Shown here: positions 15,689 through 24,104 of the stretch, in pieces
Numbering within the stretch: position 1 is the first letter of the stretch
Layout: each line of letters starts with the position of its first letter
DNA from: Methanoculleus chikugoensis
Lineage (GTDB): Archaea; Halobacteriota; Methanomicrobia; Methanomicrobiales; Methanoculleaceae
Assembly: GCF_900095385.1 (NCBI RefSeq)
Contig: NZ_FMID01000028.1
Location: forward strand, 1 to 64,000
Direction of reading: 5' to 3'
Length of the DNA stretch: 64,000 nucleotides
Translations under genes and position numbers: made by a program
Notes under the pieces: generated by a model
What the model was told of the DNA's origin: nothing
Databases searched by the model: none
Seen by the model: only the letters and a program-made list of their open reading frames with translations

Positions 15689-16684
15689 CTAGCAGACACG
15701 CGGGACCGGGTCGCCGACCGGCGGTTCGATGAACCGTTCCCCGCCGATGGCGGTGCGCATGACCACGTTCGAGCCTTCGACGACCTCGCCGACGATCGCC
15801 GCGTCGCGCCCGTAGGGATGCGAACGGAGCGCCGCGAGGACGGCCTTTGCATCAGTGGGCGCGACCCCCATCACGACCTTGCCCTCGTTCGCCACCTCGA
15901 GGGGGTCGAGGCCGAGCATCCCGGCGGCGCTGCGGACGCTCGCCCGGAAGGGGAGCGCCTCCTCCTCGATGACGACGCCGACGCCGCTTTTTCTCGCCAT
16001 CTCGTTGATGGCGTTCGCGAACCCGCCCCGGGTCGGGTCTTTCATGGCGTGGATCTCCCCGGCGGCGAGCGCTCGCTCGACGAGTTTCCAGAGCGGAGCG
16101 ACGTCGGAGTGGATCTGGCCGCCGAAGTCGAACCCTTCGCGGTGGGCCATGATGGCGATGCCGTGGTCGCCGATGGTGCCGCTGACGATGATCGTATCCC
16201 CGACCTCCAGGCCGTTGTCCCGCACCACCCGCTCGGCGACGCCGATGCCGGCGGTGTTGACGATGATGGTGTCGAGAGCGCTCCGCTCCAGCACCTTGGT
16301 GTCCCCCGTGACGAGGCTTGCCCCGCACTCGCCGAGCGCTGCGTCCATCGACGCCACGATCCGCTCGAGGTCAGCGACCTCGAACCCCTCGGGGATGACC
16401 ATGCCGCACGAGAGTGCGATCGGCCGCCCGCCCATCATCGCGAGGTCGTTGATCGTTCCGCAGACGGCGATCCGCCCGATGTCCCCGCCGGGGAAGAAGA
16501 TCGGCGAGACTACGTGGTTGTCGGTCGTAAAAACGATGTTCTGGCCGTTCAGGGGGATGACTGCGCCGTCGTCCAGCGATTCGAGCCCGATCCCGCCGGC
16601 GTTGTTGTGCTCGAGGTTGGTGATGACGCGCAGGAGCTCGCCCATCACCTCGCCGCCGGCACCGTGCATGAGGTTGACTTTCAT
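15689..16684 (-). CDS. hypE: Hydrogenase maturation protein HypE
   Basis: A 331-aa ATP-dependent dehydratase that turns HypF-donated carbamoyl on its C-terminal cysteine into the cyanide ligand of the NiFe site. The start MKVNLMHGAGGEVMGELL, the central motifs FTTDNHVVSPIFFPGGDIG and MKDPTRGGFANAINEMA, and the C-terminal PRVC are all family marks. The start overlaps the hypA stop by 4 bases. It forms a hypC-hypA-hypE operon. Confidence 0.93.
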   Translation of the reverse strand: MKVNLMHGAGGEVMGELLRVITNLEHNNAGGIGLESLDDGAVIPLNGQNIVFTTDNHVVSPIFFPGGDIGRIAVCGTINDLAMMGGRPIALSCGMVIPEGFEVADLERIVASMDAALGECGASLVTGDTKVLERSALDTIIVNTAGIGVAERVVRDNGLEVGDTIIVSGTIGDHGIAIMAHREGFDFGGQIHSDVAPLWKLVERALAAGEIHAMKDPTRGGFANAINEMARKSGVGVVIEEEALPFRASVRSAAGMLGLDPLEVANEGKVVMGVAPTDAKAVLAALRSHPYGRDAAIVGEVVEGSNVVMRTAIGGERFIEPPVGDPVPRVC

Positions 16685-17022
16685 TCTTCGTCCACTTCTA
16701 TCTCGATGTTGGTGACTACAATTTCCATTCCTGTAACGATTTCGGGGAGTTTTCCGCATCCGGGGCAGACGAACCGCTCGTCCCCCTCGTAGCCGCAGGA
16801 GCAGCGGGTGCGGGCCTCGATGTTGCGACACGAGAGTTGTGCCCCCGAGAAGAGCGGGTCGTCCTCGATGATGACGTTGAAGAGGAACTCCACCTGTTCA
16901 GGGTTCACCATCGCCAGTTTGCCGACATCCACAGAGACGCATTTCACTTCTTTTGCGTTGTTCTCGATCGCCGCCCGGCGGGCGGTCGTGTAGATGTCGT
17001 AGGCGATGCTGTACTCGTGCAT
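16681..17022 (-). CDS. hypA: Hydrogenase nickel insertion protein HypA
   Basis: A 113-aa protein with the invariant nickel-binding N-terminus MHEYSIA and a zinc site formed by RCSCGY and VCPGC. HypA delivers Ni to the large subunit before endoproteolysis. The first Cys pair is C-x-C rather than the usual C-x2-C. It overlaps hypE and abuts hypC, whose stop and this gene's start share a base. Confidence 0.93.
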   Translation of the reverse strand: MHEYSIAYDIYTTARRAAIENNAKEVKCVSVDVGKLAMVNPEQVEFLFNVIIEDDPLFSGAQLSCRNIEARTRCSCGYEGDERFVCPGCGKLPEIVTGMEIVVTNIEIEVDEE

Positions 17023-17246
17023 TACTCCTCCATCGCGGCGTAGACCTGCCTGAAGATCTCGCGGGTCTCAAGCCCCTCCTCTCTGCTGAGGCGCTGGATG
17101 GCGAACCCGACGTGGACGAGGACGAACTCCCCGACCTTCACGTCGACAAGGTCGAGCCTGACCTCCTGCTGCAGGTCGCCGAAGTCGACGACGCCGATGT
17201 TGCCCTCTTTTATCTCGAGTACCTCAGCGGGCATTGCAATACACAT
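17022..17246 (-). CDS. hypC: Hydrogenase maturation chaperone HypC
   Basis: A 74-aa protein with the invariant start MCIAMP and core motif GVVDFGDLQQEVRLDLV, followed by VGEFVLVHVGFAIQRL. HypC carries the Fe(CN)2CO unit with HypD and presents it to the large subunit; Cys2 is the ligand. First gene of hypCAE; hypD, hypB and hypF are not in the window. Confidence 0.94.
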   Translation of the reverse strand: MCIAMPAEVLEIKEGNIGVVDFGDLQQEVRLDLVDVKVGEFVLVHVGFAIQRLSREEGLETREIFRQVYAAMEE

Positions 17247-18027
17247 TGACCTCTCTTCCTCATCTGTTGTTGTGTCCGAATGTCAAAAAAGATTGACCAT
17301 GCTGCACGGAGGAGCCCGGGAACAGCCGCATCGACCGGCGCGGTTCTTGCTTCCCCGTATTCAGGTACCTATAGGTCGGTCCGGGCGGGTAAAAAGGTAT
17401 GTCTATCCCCGGTTCCGGCGGCCCGGGAGGGGCGGAGGGTGGGACTGGCCGTGGTGTGCCCTTCTGGTACTTGTGCCCGGGAGCGTAACGTTATGGGAGT
17501 ACCGTATCTCTGCCCGCCTGTCCCTGTGCAGTGGACGGTGGTGGCCTACCGCCCGCCGGTGCTCGAGATCCTGAATCAAAACTTTTCGGTTTTCTCATCC
17601 AAACTTTCGGCATACCCTAATCGGAGAGCATAATCCCTAGAAATCTGCCATATGAGGCCTATCCTAGGCGTTGAGGGTGAAACGGTTTTCCATTGGGTAT
17701 CGCCATTGGGGGAGGCGGCTCGCGGGGAGGGGGCGTGCCCCCCTCCCCTGTCTCTACCTTGTACTCGGACATCTGTAACCCCCACCACCCGCGCTTCGCG
17801 CTCCTCCCGCCCCTAAGGGGGCGGGCAGTGCGTGGCGATAGGCGATGGAAATCCGTGCATGGGGTTATGCGATATTCAGATGGGAACGACAGTCTGCAGG
17901 ATGCGATGGCCCGGAGAGTGCGACGTTCCAACGGAACGGAGAATGGAGGGAGAAGGTGGTTCTTGTCAACCTCAAGTATACGTACCTTTCAGACCGGGAC
18001 CCGGCCGCCCTGAGTGCAGAGCCCTCT
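17247..18027. other. 780-base intergenic region holding a MITE-like repeat
   Basis: Open frames here encode low-complexity Pro/Arg strings over the GC-rich repeat and are not believable. Apart from the repeat at 17682-17857 and the presumed hypC promoter near 17280, no feature can be supported. Confidence 0.6.
17682..17857 (-). repeat. Full copy of the dispersed GC-rich repeat with terminal inverted repeats
   Basis: The ends read acggttttccattgggtatc-gcca on the left and tggcgataggcgatggaaat-ccgt on the right. They are inverted relative to each other with only a few mismatches over about 24 bases. Between them lie the modules gcctccccc / ggcacgcccccctccc / gtagagacagg, then gttacagatgtcc, gtgggtggtggggg-type blocks, and the GC hairpin gcccctaagggggc. 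The copy is in the opposite orientation to 1131-1335. Confidence 0.68.
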
Positions 18028-18651
18028 TTACCCCTCCCGGCGAAACACTCCTTCCACCTCGGCCCGGGGGAGATCCTCTCCCCTGACCCGCATCCGCCAG
18101 CGGTGCGTCCTGACCGAGACCGCCACGAGCGGCGCGAAGAGTTCCGCCGTCTCGGCCTCGGTGAAGTAGTGGGTGATGATGCCCTCGCCCCGGAGGAACG
18201 TCCACGGCTCCGTCTCCGTCCCCTTCCCGGCGCGCATATCCTCGACGGAGAACCCCCGGAAGAAGAGCGTTCCGCTGGGCCTGAGAACCCGGACGGCCTC
18301 GGAGGCTATGGCCGTTCTGCCCCGCAGGGGCAGGTGGCCGGCGATGTGGACCAGGAAGACCGCGTCGAACGCCTCGTCCCGGAACGGCAGGTGCCGGGCG
18401 TCCGCGACGGCGAGGTCGGCCTCTGCCGTCCCCGGGCGGCGCCGGGCGAGGGCGACGGCCTCGGGAGATATATCGACCGCGGTCACGCGCGAGGACTGTC
18501 GGGCGAGGGCTTCGAAGGTCTTGCCGTTCCCGCAGCCGATCTCGAGGACGGCGGCATCGGTGGGAATATCGGGGAGTGGTGCCGGGGCTCCTCCCCAGAG
18601 ACTTCCCCGCCTCCGGTAGTCCTCGTCCCAGGGGGATGGTTGGGCGGTCAC
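18028..18651 (-). CDS. Class I SAM-dependent methyltransferase
   Basis: A 207-aa Rossmann-fold methyltransferase. Motif I is AAVLEIGCGNGKTFEAL near residue 36, the acidic loop is VTAVDISPEAVALARRR, and motif IV is ADLAVADARHLPFRDEAFDAVF. The C-terminal half (FFRGFSVEDMRAGKG, THYFTEAETAELFAPL) is typical of Methyltransf_11/25 proteins acting on small molecules, but the substrate cannot be told. A single gene flanked by the repeat region and msrB. Confidence 0.85.
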   Translation of the reverse strand: MTAQPSPWDEDYRRRGSLWGGAPAPLPDIPTDAAVLEIGCGNGKTFEALARQSSRVTAVDISPEAVALARRRPGTAEADLAVADARHLPFRDEAFDAVFLVHIAGHLPLRGRTAIASEAVRVLRPSGTLFFRGFSVEDMRAGKGTETEPWTFLRGEGIITHYFTEAETAELFAPLVAVSVRTHRWRMRVRGEDLPRAEVEGVFRREG

Positions 18652-18682
18652 TGATCAGTGGGTCGGCGCCGCTCCCGGATAA

Positions 18683-19168
18683 TCATTCGGGCCGGCCGGA
18701 GAGATCCTTCTTCCGCACGAACCGGAGCGATGCCGAGTTCATGCAGTAGCGCTGGTAGGTCGGCGGCGGCCCGTCGTCGAAGACGTGGCCGAGGTGGGCG
18801 TCGCACCGCCGACAGAGCACCTCTGTTCGGTTCATGAAGAACCGGGTGTCGAGATCCGTCCTGATGTTCCGGTCACAGATCGGTTTTGTGAAACTCGGCC
18901 AGCCCGTCCCCGACTCAAACTTCGTCTTCGAGGAGAAGAGGTGGTTGCCGCAGCAGACGCAGACGTAGAGGCCGTCCTCCTTGCAGTCGTGGTACCTCCC
19001 GGTGAAGGCCGGTTCCGTCCCTGCCTTACGTGCAATGGAGAACTCTTCCGGCGTCAACTGGCGCCGCCACTCCTCGTCGGATTTGACGACTCTCTCGACC
19101 TCTTCCATCTCCCCGGTCACGGCGTTGCAGACCGTCACCTTCCCGGTGGTCTCTGCCTCCCTGATCAT
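18683..19168 (-). CDS. msrB: Peptide-methionine (R)-S-oxide reductase
   Basis: A 161-aa MsrB that repairs methionine-R-sulfoxide. It has the zinc-binding pairs CVCC and CRRC, the motif GTGWPSFTKP, LGHVFDDGPPPTYQRYC and the catalytic Cys in YCMNSASLRF. The ATG at 19168 is preferred: a TTTATC-type TATA element lies about 28 bases upstream, as for leaderless archaeal transcripts. In-frame ATGs at 19180 and 19222 would give a slightly longer protein. Confidence 0.88.
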   Translation of the reverse strand: MIREAETTGKVTVCNAVTGEMEEVERVVKSDEEWRRQLTPEEFSIARKAGTEPAFTGRYHDCKEDGLYVCVCCGNHLFSSKTKFESGTGWPSFTKPICDRNIRTDLDTRFFMNRTEVLCRRCDAHLGHVFDDGPPPTYQRYCMNSASLRFVRKKDLSGRPE

Positions 19169-19229
19169 CGTCCCGGCCATTGCCCGGAGAGCAGATAAAT
19201 CGTTCCCCGGCTCGGGATACATTTTCGCA

Positions 19230-19244
19230 TCCGTTATATACCCG
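19230..19244 (+). promoter_or_regulatory. TATA box of the lipoprotein gene
   Basis: The sequence ccgttatatacccg lies about 25 bases before the ATG at 19262, which predicts a leaderless transcript. The box is AT-symmetric, but the msrB promoter is better explained by a second box at 19191-19203. Confidence 0.5.
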
Positions 19245-19261
19245 CCGGTCGATGAACCATC

Positions 19262-19726
19262 ATGAAAGACCCTCTCCCGGGAAAGAGTTTTGTCATCCTT
19301 ATCCTCCTCGGCTGCCTCTTCGGCGCTGCCGTCACGGCGGGCTGCATAGGGAATTCCGCAGAGCCGGAGCCGGAGGACCCGACCCCGGCGGCGACACCGG
19401 GCGCGTATACCACCTACTCCCCCGCCGGGCCGAGACCGTCGTTCTCAGCCGACGTCACCACGCCCGAGAAGCGTATGCGCACCGACGGGTCCTGTTACTG
19501 GACCGTGACGGGAAGGGTGACCAACGACGGTGATGGGCCCGCACGAAACGTCGTCGTCCGGTTCATGCTCGTCGACGACGAGAGCAATATGATCCGGGCG
19601 ACCGAGACCGTTCTCGCCCCCCGGTTCCAGGCCGGCGAGATGAAGATATTCACCACCAACCCGCTCCCCGGCGACTGCGACCGGCAGTACCATGCCGAGA
19701 TCGACGTCACGCACGATATTCCGTGA
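19262..19726 (+). CDS. Secreted lipoprotein with a FxLYD-like domain
   Basis: A 154-aa protein with a basic N-terminus, a hydrophobic signal segment (FVILILLGCLFGAAV) and a lipobox-like TAGC at residues 25-28, so it is probably lipid-anchored outside the membrane. A Pro/Thr-rich spacer follows. The C-terminal 85 residues (CYWTVTGRVTNDGDGPARNVVVRFMLVDDESN; FQAGEMKIFTTNPLPGDCDRQYHAEID) have the pattern of FxLYD/DUF3426-type extracellular beta domains. No specific role can be given. Confidence 0.65.
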   Translation: MKDPLPGKSFVILILLGCLFGAAVTAGCIGNSAEPEPEDPTPAATPGAYTTYSPAGPRPSFSADVTTPEKRMRTDGSCYWTVTGRVTNDGDGPARNVVVRFMLVDDESNMIRATETVLAPRFQAGEMKIFTTNPLPGDCDRQYHAEIDVTHDIP

Positions 19727-19779
19727 GGCTGCGGGTAAGGGTTATCCGGGATACGGGTTTACAGACCGGAGGAGATGAG

Positions 19780-20448
19780 ATGAAGATACTTGGAATCAAT
19801 GGAAGCCCCCGCGCTTCAAGGAGCCAGACGCTCCGGCTCGTTCAGGCCGTCCTCGACGGGGCAAAGAGCGCCGGAGCGGAGGTGGAACTCGTGGATGTCG
19901 CGAAGCTCCGGATCGAGTACTGCAACGGGTGCACGATCTGCTATGAGCGGGGGGAATGCGTCAGGAAAGACGATTTTGCCGAACTCTACCAAAAGATGCT
20001 CGATAGCGACGGGATTGTCCTCGGGTCGCCCAACTACATCAACTCGGTCACTGGCCAGATGAAGACGATGCTCGACCGGATGGCGGACGCCATTCACTGC
20101 CAGACGTTCATCGGGAAGTACGGGTGCGCCGTCTCCACGGCGGGCGGTTCCGGGGCGGACGAGGTTGTGGAGTACCTGAACGGGGTCATGCAGACCCTGG
20201 GTGCGAACACCGTGGGCGGCGTCGGCGTGGTTCTCGGCGGCGACCCGGAGACGATCGTGCCTGCGGAGGGGCGGGCCTACGAACTCGGCAGGAAGCTTGC
20301 CCGGGCCATCGAGAAGAAGGAGACCTATCCCGACCAGGAGGAGTTCCACGCCGAGATGCTGGACCGGATGCGGGCGCTGGTCACGGCAAACAGGGATCGC
20401 TGGCACCACGAGTACGACTACTGGAGAGAGGCCGGGCGGATACCCTAA
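19780..20448 (+). CDS. Iron-sulfur flavoprotein (Isf family, FMN-dependent reductase)
   Basis: A 222-aa flavodoxin-fold protein. MKILGINGSPRASRSQTL binds FMN phosphate, the compact cluster motif has Cys48, Cys51, Cys54 and Cys60 (CNGCTICYERGEC), and GSPNYINSVTGQMKTMLDR is the family's FMN loop. Isf of Methanosarcina takes electrons from ferredoxin and helps reduce O2 or peroxide. GGAGGAGATGAG precedes the ATG. Its stop codon overlaps the stop of the convergent HEAT gene, and a copy of this 3' end survives at 24054-24104. Confidence 0.85.
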   Translation: MKILGINGSPRASRSQTLRLVQAVLDGAKSAGAEVELVDVAKLRIEYCNGCTICYERGECVRKDDFAELYQKMLDSDGIVLGSPNYINSVTGQMKTMLDRMADAIHCQTFIGKYGCAVSTAGGSGADEVVEYLNGVMQTLGANTVGGVGVVLGGDPETIVPAEGRAYELGRKLARAIEKKETYPDQEEFHAEMLDRMRALVTANRDRWHHEYDYWREAGRIP

Positions 20449-23400
20449 CTCCCCTCCTTTGCGCGGATCTCTCTCGCGATCCGCTGCAGCCCCTCCCGGA
20501 TCCCCGGCTGCTCCTCCTCGCTCTCCGCCAGGTCGAGGGCCGGGAGCACCGCCTCGCCCATCTGGATCAGGGCCCATTCGGCCCGCTTTCTGACCGCGAG
20601 CGCATCGTCTTTGAGCGCCTGAATGAGCGGGACGACGGCGCCCTCTCCCCCGATCCGGTCGATGGCCCGGACGGCGTTCGTCCGCACCTCGATCAACGGA
20701 TCGGAGAGCGCTTCCGCAAGTACCGGCAGCGCGTCGGCACCGACTCGTTCTACCTCGGCCCACCTCCCCTGTGCCATGAGGTGGAGCGTCCGTTCTTCGC
20801 CGGTCTCCGGTCTCCAGCCGCCTGCTTCCAGCGCCTCGGCGACCCCCGCCCGGAACGTCCCGTCCCCTGAGCGGAGAGCGCCGATCAGGTGCCGGCGCAT
20901 CGTCTCGCCGGGATCTTTCAGGGCTTCGAGTGCGGCGTACCTGACCCGGTCGTCCACGTCGTGGAGCGCCAGGACCAGCGGTTCTAAGGCGCTCAGATCC
21001 CCGATGTAGCCGAGCGAGCGGGCGGCGGCAACCTTGACTCCCTCGTCCCGGTCCTGCAGCGCCAGGGCCAGCGGCTCAATCGCCTGCTGGCTTCCCACGT
21101 ACCCGAGAGCCTCCGTCACGGCCGTCCGGACCACGCTGTCGCGCTCGCTCTTCAGGGATCCGCTCAAGGCCTCGATGGCCCGTGTGTCTCCGATATTGCC
21201 CAGGTTTTGGGCAGCAACGAGCCTGACGAACCGGTCGCTGTCGCGCAGGGCATCCATGAGCGGTTCGAGTGCCGCCTCCCGCATCTCCCCGAGAACACCC
21301 GCAGCGGCGACCTGTATCTCCCGGTCTTCTTCCTTGAGCGCCATGAGCAGCCCTTCGGCGGCAGGACGCCCCATCCTGATCAGCCGGGTGGCGGCGGACG
21401 CCTGCACCTCCAGGGACTCGTCCTTGAGGGCGGCGATGAGCACACCGATCTCCTGCTGCTCTTCCTGTCCGGCGGCGACCCCGCCCCGGTTGCCGGGGGC
21501 GTCTCTAGCACGCCTCCTGAGGAGAACGGCTGCCGCTTTTTCCCTGATCTCTCTGTCTCTATCGCGCAGGGCGTACTCCAGGGCTCCGTTTGCACTCTCC
21601 GCCTCGATCCTTTCGAGCGCATCGATTGCTGCAAGGCGTCCGCCTATCCCTCCTTCGCACAGCATCCTCGCGAGCGGTTCGACCGCGGAGTGCCCGAACT
21701 CTCCGAGAACCCGGGCGACAACTGCGACGACCCCCCGATCGGGATCCTCGAGGTGCCCGACGAGGGATGGTATCGACCGGGGGTTTCCGACGATCCCGAT
21801 GCTTTTCGCCGCCGTTGATCGGACTGTCGGCACCGGGCTTTCAAGTGCCGCTTCCAGCGGTTCGAGCGCATCGGAGCCGGACGCTGCAACGGCCCCGGCC
21901 GCAACGGACCTGACTTCGGGGTAGTCGTCACAGAAGAGGCGTATGAGCGGGCCGACCGCACGCGCATCCACTATTCGTCCGAGCGCGGCGGCAGCGGCAC
22001 CCCGGATATCCGGTCCGGCATCACCGGTGAGGAGGACCAGCGCGTCGACGCCGTCCGGATCCCCGATCTCGCCGAGTCCTTCCGCGGCGGCGATCCTGAC
22101 CGCATCATGCGGATCGGAGAGCGCGGCGATGAGGTACCCGACCGCCGGCGTCCCAAGGCTGCGTAGCGCTGCAACCGCCGCGGCCCGGATCTCTGCGTCG
22201 TCGCTCTGCAAGGCGTTGAGGTACCGTTCAAACGACGCCTTCCCCGATGCCTGCTCCGGTGGTGCGGTTGAGGTCTCCGGCTCCGGCAGGTCCGTCCTCT
22301 TCGGCTTCGCGGGAGCAGTACTCTTCTGCTCCGTGTGCTCCTTGTCATCGGTCTCCTGCTCAGCACCCATGTCCGGGACGAGCTCGTCCAGTGAGACCGG
22401 TCTCCTCGGTCCCGGCCGGATATTCTCTCCGGCCCATGCCTCTTCGGTCTCCGGTCTCTCTTCCAGGAGCTTCTCGACATCCTCGTCATCTTCCGGTTGT
22501 TGGGCGACGGGTTCGGGTGCGAGGTTTATCTCTTTCCCGCTGGTGGCCGGTTGCACCGCTTCCAGCCGTGCCGGCGGTGACGCGCCTCGATGAGCCGGCC
22601 GGCTCTGTGGGCTGGAGGCCGACTCGATACGGTCTTCGATTCGCTTCCTGGCGGCAAGCCCCTCTCTGAGTTCCCGGTCGTAATTGGAAGACGCCGTCTG
22701 TACTGGCCTTGCCGTGGAGTTCTCCTCGTTGCGCGACCTGATGTAATCCAGCGCAACAGTTGCCTGCTCGCGAATTTCGGGACTGTCCGATCTCATCGCC
22801 GCATACAAGGCATCGAGCGCGGGTTGTCCCAGTTGCCGCAACGCTTCGCTCGCGCCGGTGCGGACACCCGAGTAATCGACCTCCAGCGCCCGGATGAGCG
22901 GCGGGATGGCCGCCTTCCCCATCCGGACAAGGTCGTTCCACTGCTCCTTCGCGATAAGGTATCCTGCTCGTTCGAGATCGCTCTCCGGAATCCAGTCCAG
23001 CCGGTCCAGCGCCCAGGCCGCCTCCATCCGCACCGGATGGTGGAGATCGTCCAGGGCTTTGACCAGGGCAGGCTTCCCGCGGTCGTTGCCGGACTCTCCC
23101 AGCGCTTCGGCAGCACGTACCCGGACGTCCGCCTGTGGGTCTCCCATCGCCCTGACAAGCGCCGGAATGACCCGGGAGTCGCGGATCTTCCCGAGCGCTC
23201 GGGCCGATTCGCTCCGTATCCGGTGATCCTTGCTGCCGAGGCCCTTGAAGAGGACCGGGACGGCTGCTGCCTGGAGTTTTACGAGTTCCGCCCAGTCTTC
23301 CAGGAGGAAGTAATACCACACCTTCTCCGGGAGTTCGTCGGGCACCCACTGCAATGCGGCAAGCGCGCCGGCAGCCTCTTTCCGGACCGAATAGCTCTCA

Positions 23401-23846
23401 TCGCGGAACGCTTCAGCAAGCGGCGGGACCGCCTTTTTGCCCATTCCCCGGATACCTAACACGCCGGCACGCCGGACCGCCGGTTGCTTGTGGCGCAGCG
23501 CGAGCAGCAGCGCTTCAAACATCGAGTCGCCCGTCTCCGCGATCGCGCGGGTGATGGATGCCTGCAGGGGAGGGCTTGCCCGGAGAATCAGGGCAAGGAG
23601 CAGGGGGAGAGAAGGAGCGCCGCCCGAAGAGAGCGCCTTGAGCATCCGGGCCCGTGAGACGCGGTTGGCGTTCTCGAGACCCTTGAGGAGGTCGGGGACG
23701 ACGGAAACCCCGAGGGCAGAGAGAGCCCGCGCTGCAGCGGCACGGCTACCGGGGTCTTCACCGTCCAGGGCTACAATCAGGCTGGGACGATCCGCTGTCT
23801 GCCGTAACCCTCCGATATTCATCCGGAATTTATCAAAGAATGCCAT
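20445..23846 (-). CDS. Large HEAT-repeat protein, copy 1
   Basis: A 1133-aa protein built of HEAT/PBS-lyase-type repeats (units such as VRRAGVLGIRGMGKKAVPPL, DHRIRSESARALGKI, DAVRIAAAEGLGEIGDPDGV). Residues 1-395 form one repeat array, about 395-555 are a disordered acidic/Pro-rich linker, and 560-1133 form a second array. Several repeats carry a W-containing insert (for example AQGRWAEVERVGADALPVL). No catalytic domain is seen; a scaffold is the natural inference. It starts MAFFDKFRMNIGGL. The last ~200 residues are nearly identical to those of the neighbouring copy 2, whereas the rest is clearly diverged. Confidence 0.85.
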   Translation of the reverse strand: MAFFDKFRMNIGGLRQTADRPSLIVALDGEDPGSRAAAARALSALGVSVVPDLLKGLENANRVSRARMLKALSSGGAPSLPLLLALILRASPPLQASITRAIAETGDSMFEALLLALRHKQPAVRRAGVLGIRGMGKKAVPPLAEAFRDESYSVRKEAAGALAALQWVPDELPEKVWYYFLLEDWAELVKLQAAAVPVLFKGLGSKDHRIRSESARALGKIRDSRVIPALVRAMGDPQADVRVRAAEALGESGNDRGKPALVKALDDLHHPVRMEAAWALDRLDWIPESDLERAGYLIAKEQWNDLVRMGKAAIPPLIRALEVDYSGVRTGASEALRQLGQPALDALYAAMRSDSPEIREQATVALDYIRSRNEENSTARPVQTASSNYDRELREGLAARKRIEDRIESASSPQSRPAHRGASPPARLEAVQPATSGKEINLAPEPVAQQPEDDEDVEKLLEERPETEEAWAGENIRPGPRRPVSLDELVPDMGAEQETDDKEHTEQKSTAPAKPKRTDLPEPETSTAPPEQASGKASFERYLNALQSDDAEIRAAAVAALRSLGTPAVGYLIAALSDPHDAVRIAAAEGLGEIGDPDGVDALVLLTGDAGPDIRGAAAAALGRIVDARAVGPLIRLFCDDYPEVRSVAAGAVAASGSDALEPLEAALESPVPTVRSTAAKSIGIVGNPRSIPSLVGHLEDPDRGVVAVVARVLGEFGHSAVEPLARMLCEGGIGGRLAAIDALERIEAESANGALEYALRDRDREIREKAAAVLLRRRARDAPGNRGGVAAGQEEQQEIGVLIAALKDESLEVQASAATRLIRMGRPAAEGLLMALKEEDREIQVAAAGVLGEMREAALEPLMDALRDSDRFVRLVAAQNLGNIGDTRAIEALSGSLKSERDSVVRTAVTEALGYVGSQQAIEPLALALQDRDEGVKVAAARSLGYIGDLSALEPLVLALHDVDDRVRYAALEALKDPGETMRRHLIGALRSGDGTFRAGVAEALEAGGWRPETGEERTLHLMAQGRWAEVERVGADALPVLAEALSDPLIEVRTNAVRAIDRIGGEGAVVPLIQALKDDALAVRKRAEWALIQMGEAVLPALDLAESEEEQPGIREGLQRIAREIRAKEGS

Positions 23847-24053
23847 TTCTGCAGAGGTAGAGTGGGTTATCAGAGGTGGTGTTCAGCCGGATCTCTGTCT
23901 ATTCAAATCTTATTTGTTATCCGTTGCCAATAAATCTTGCATTTCGTGATTCGCGGCATACCCGGGTTGCGGGGTGGGCTGATCGTATCTTCCGGCGTTC
24001 CTCCTGCTCCGATCGACGCGAATTTCAATCGGTAAAAGGTTGTTATCGGGCCG

Positions 24054-24104
24054 GAGGATCGCCGGCACCACGAGTATGGGAGAGAGGCCGGGCGGATACC
24101 CTAA
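24054..24104 (+). pseudogene. Fossil of the 3' end of the iron-sulfur flavoprotein gene
   Basis: The stretch ggatcgccggcaccacgagt followed by gagagaggccgggcggatac and cctaactcccctcc repeats the last codons and stop of the gene at 19780-20448 (20394-20448), with an internal loss of about 7 bases. It sits directly after HEAT copy 2 in the same arrangement as the original. It shows that the duplication that produced the two HEAT genes reached into the flavoprotein gene. Confidence 0.75.

Noticed and set aside
17247-18027. Small frames near 17.3-17.7 kb
   Set aside because: They lack ribosome-binding sites and domain content, and partly overlie the repeat.
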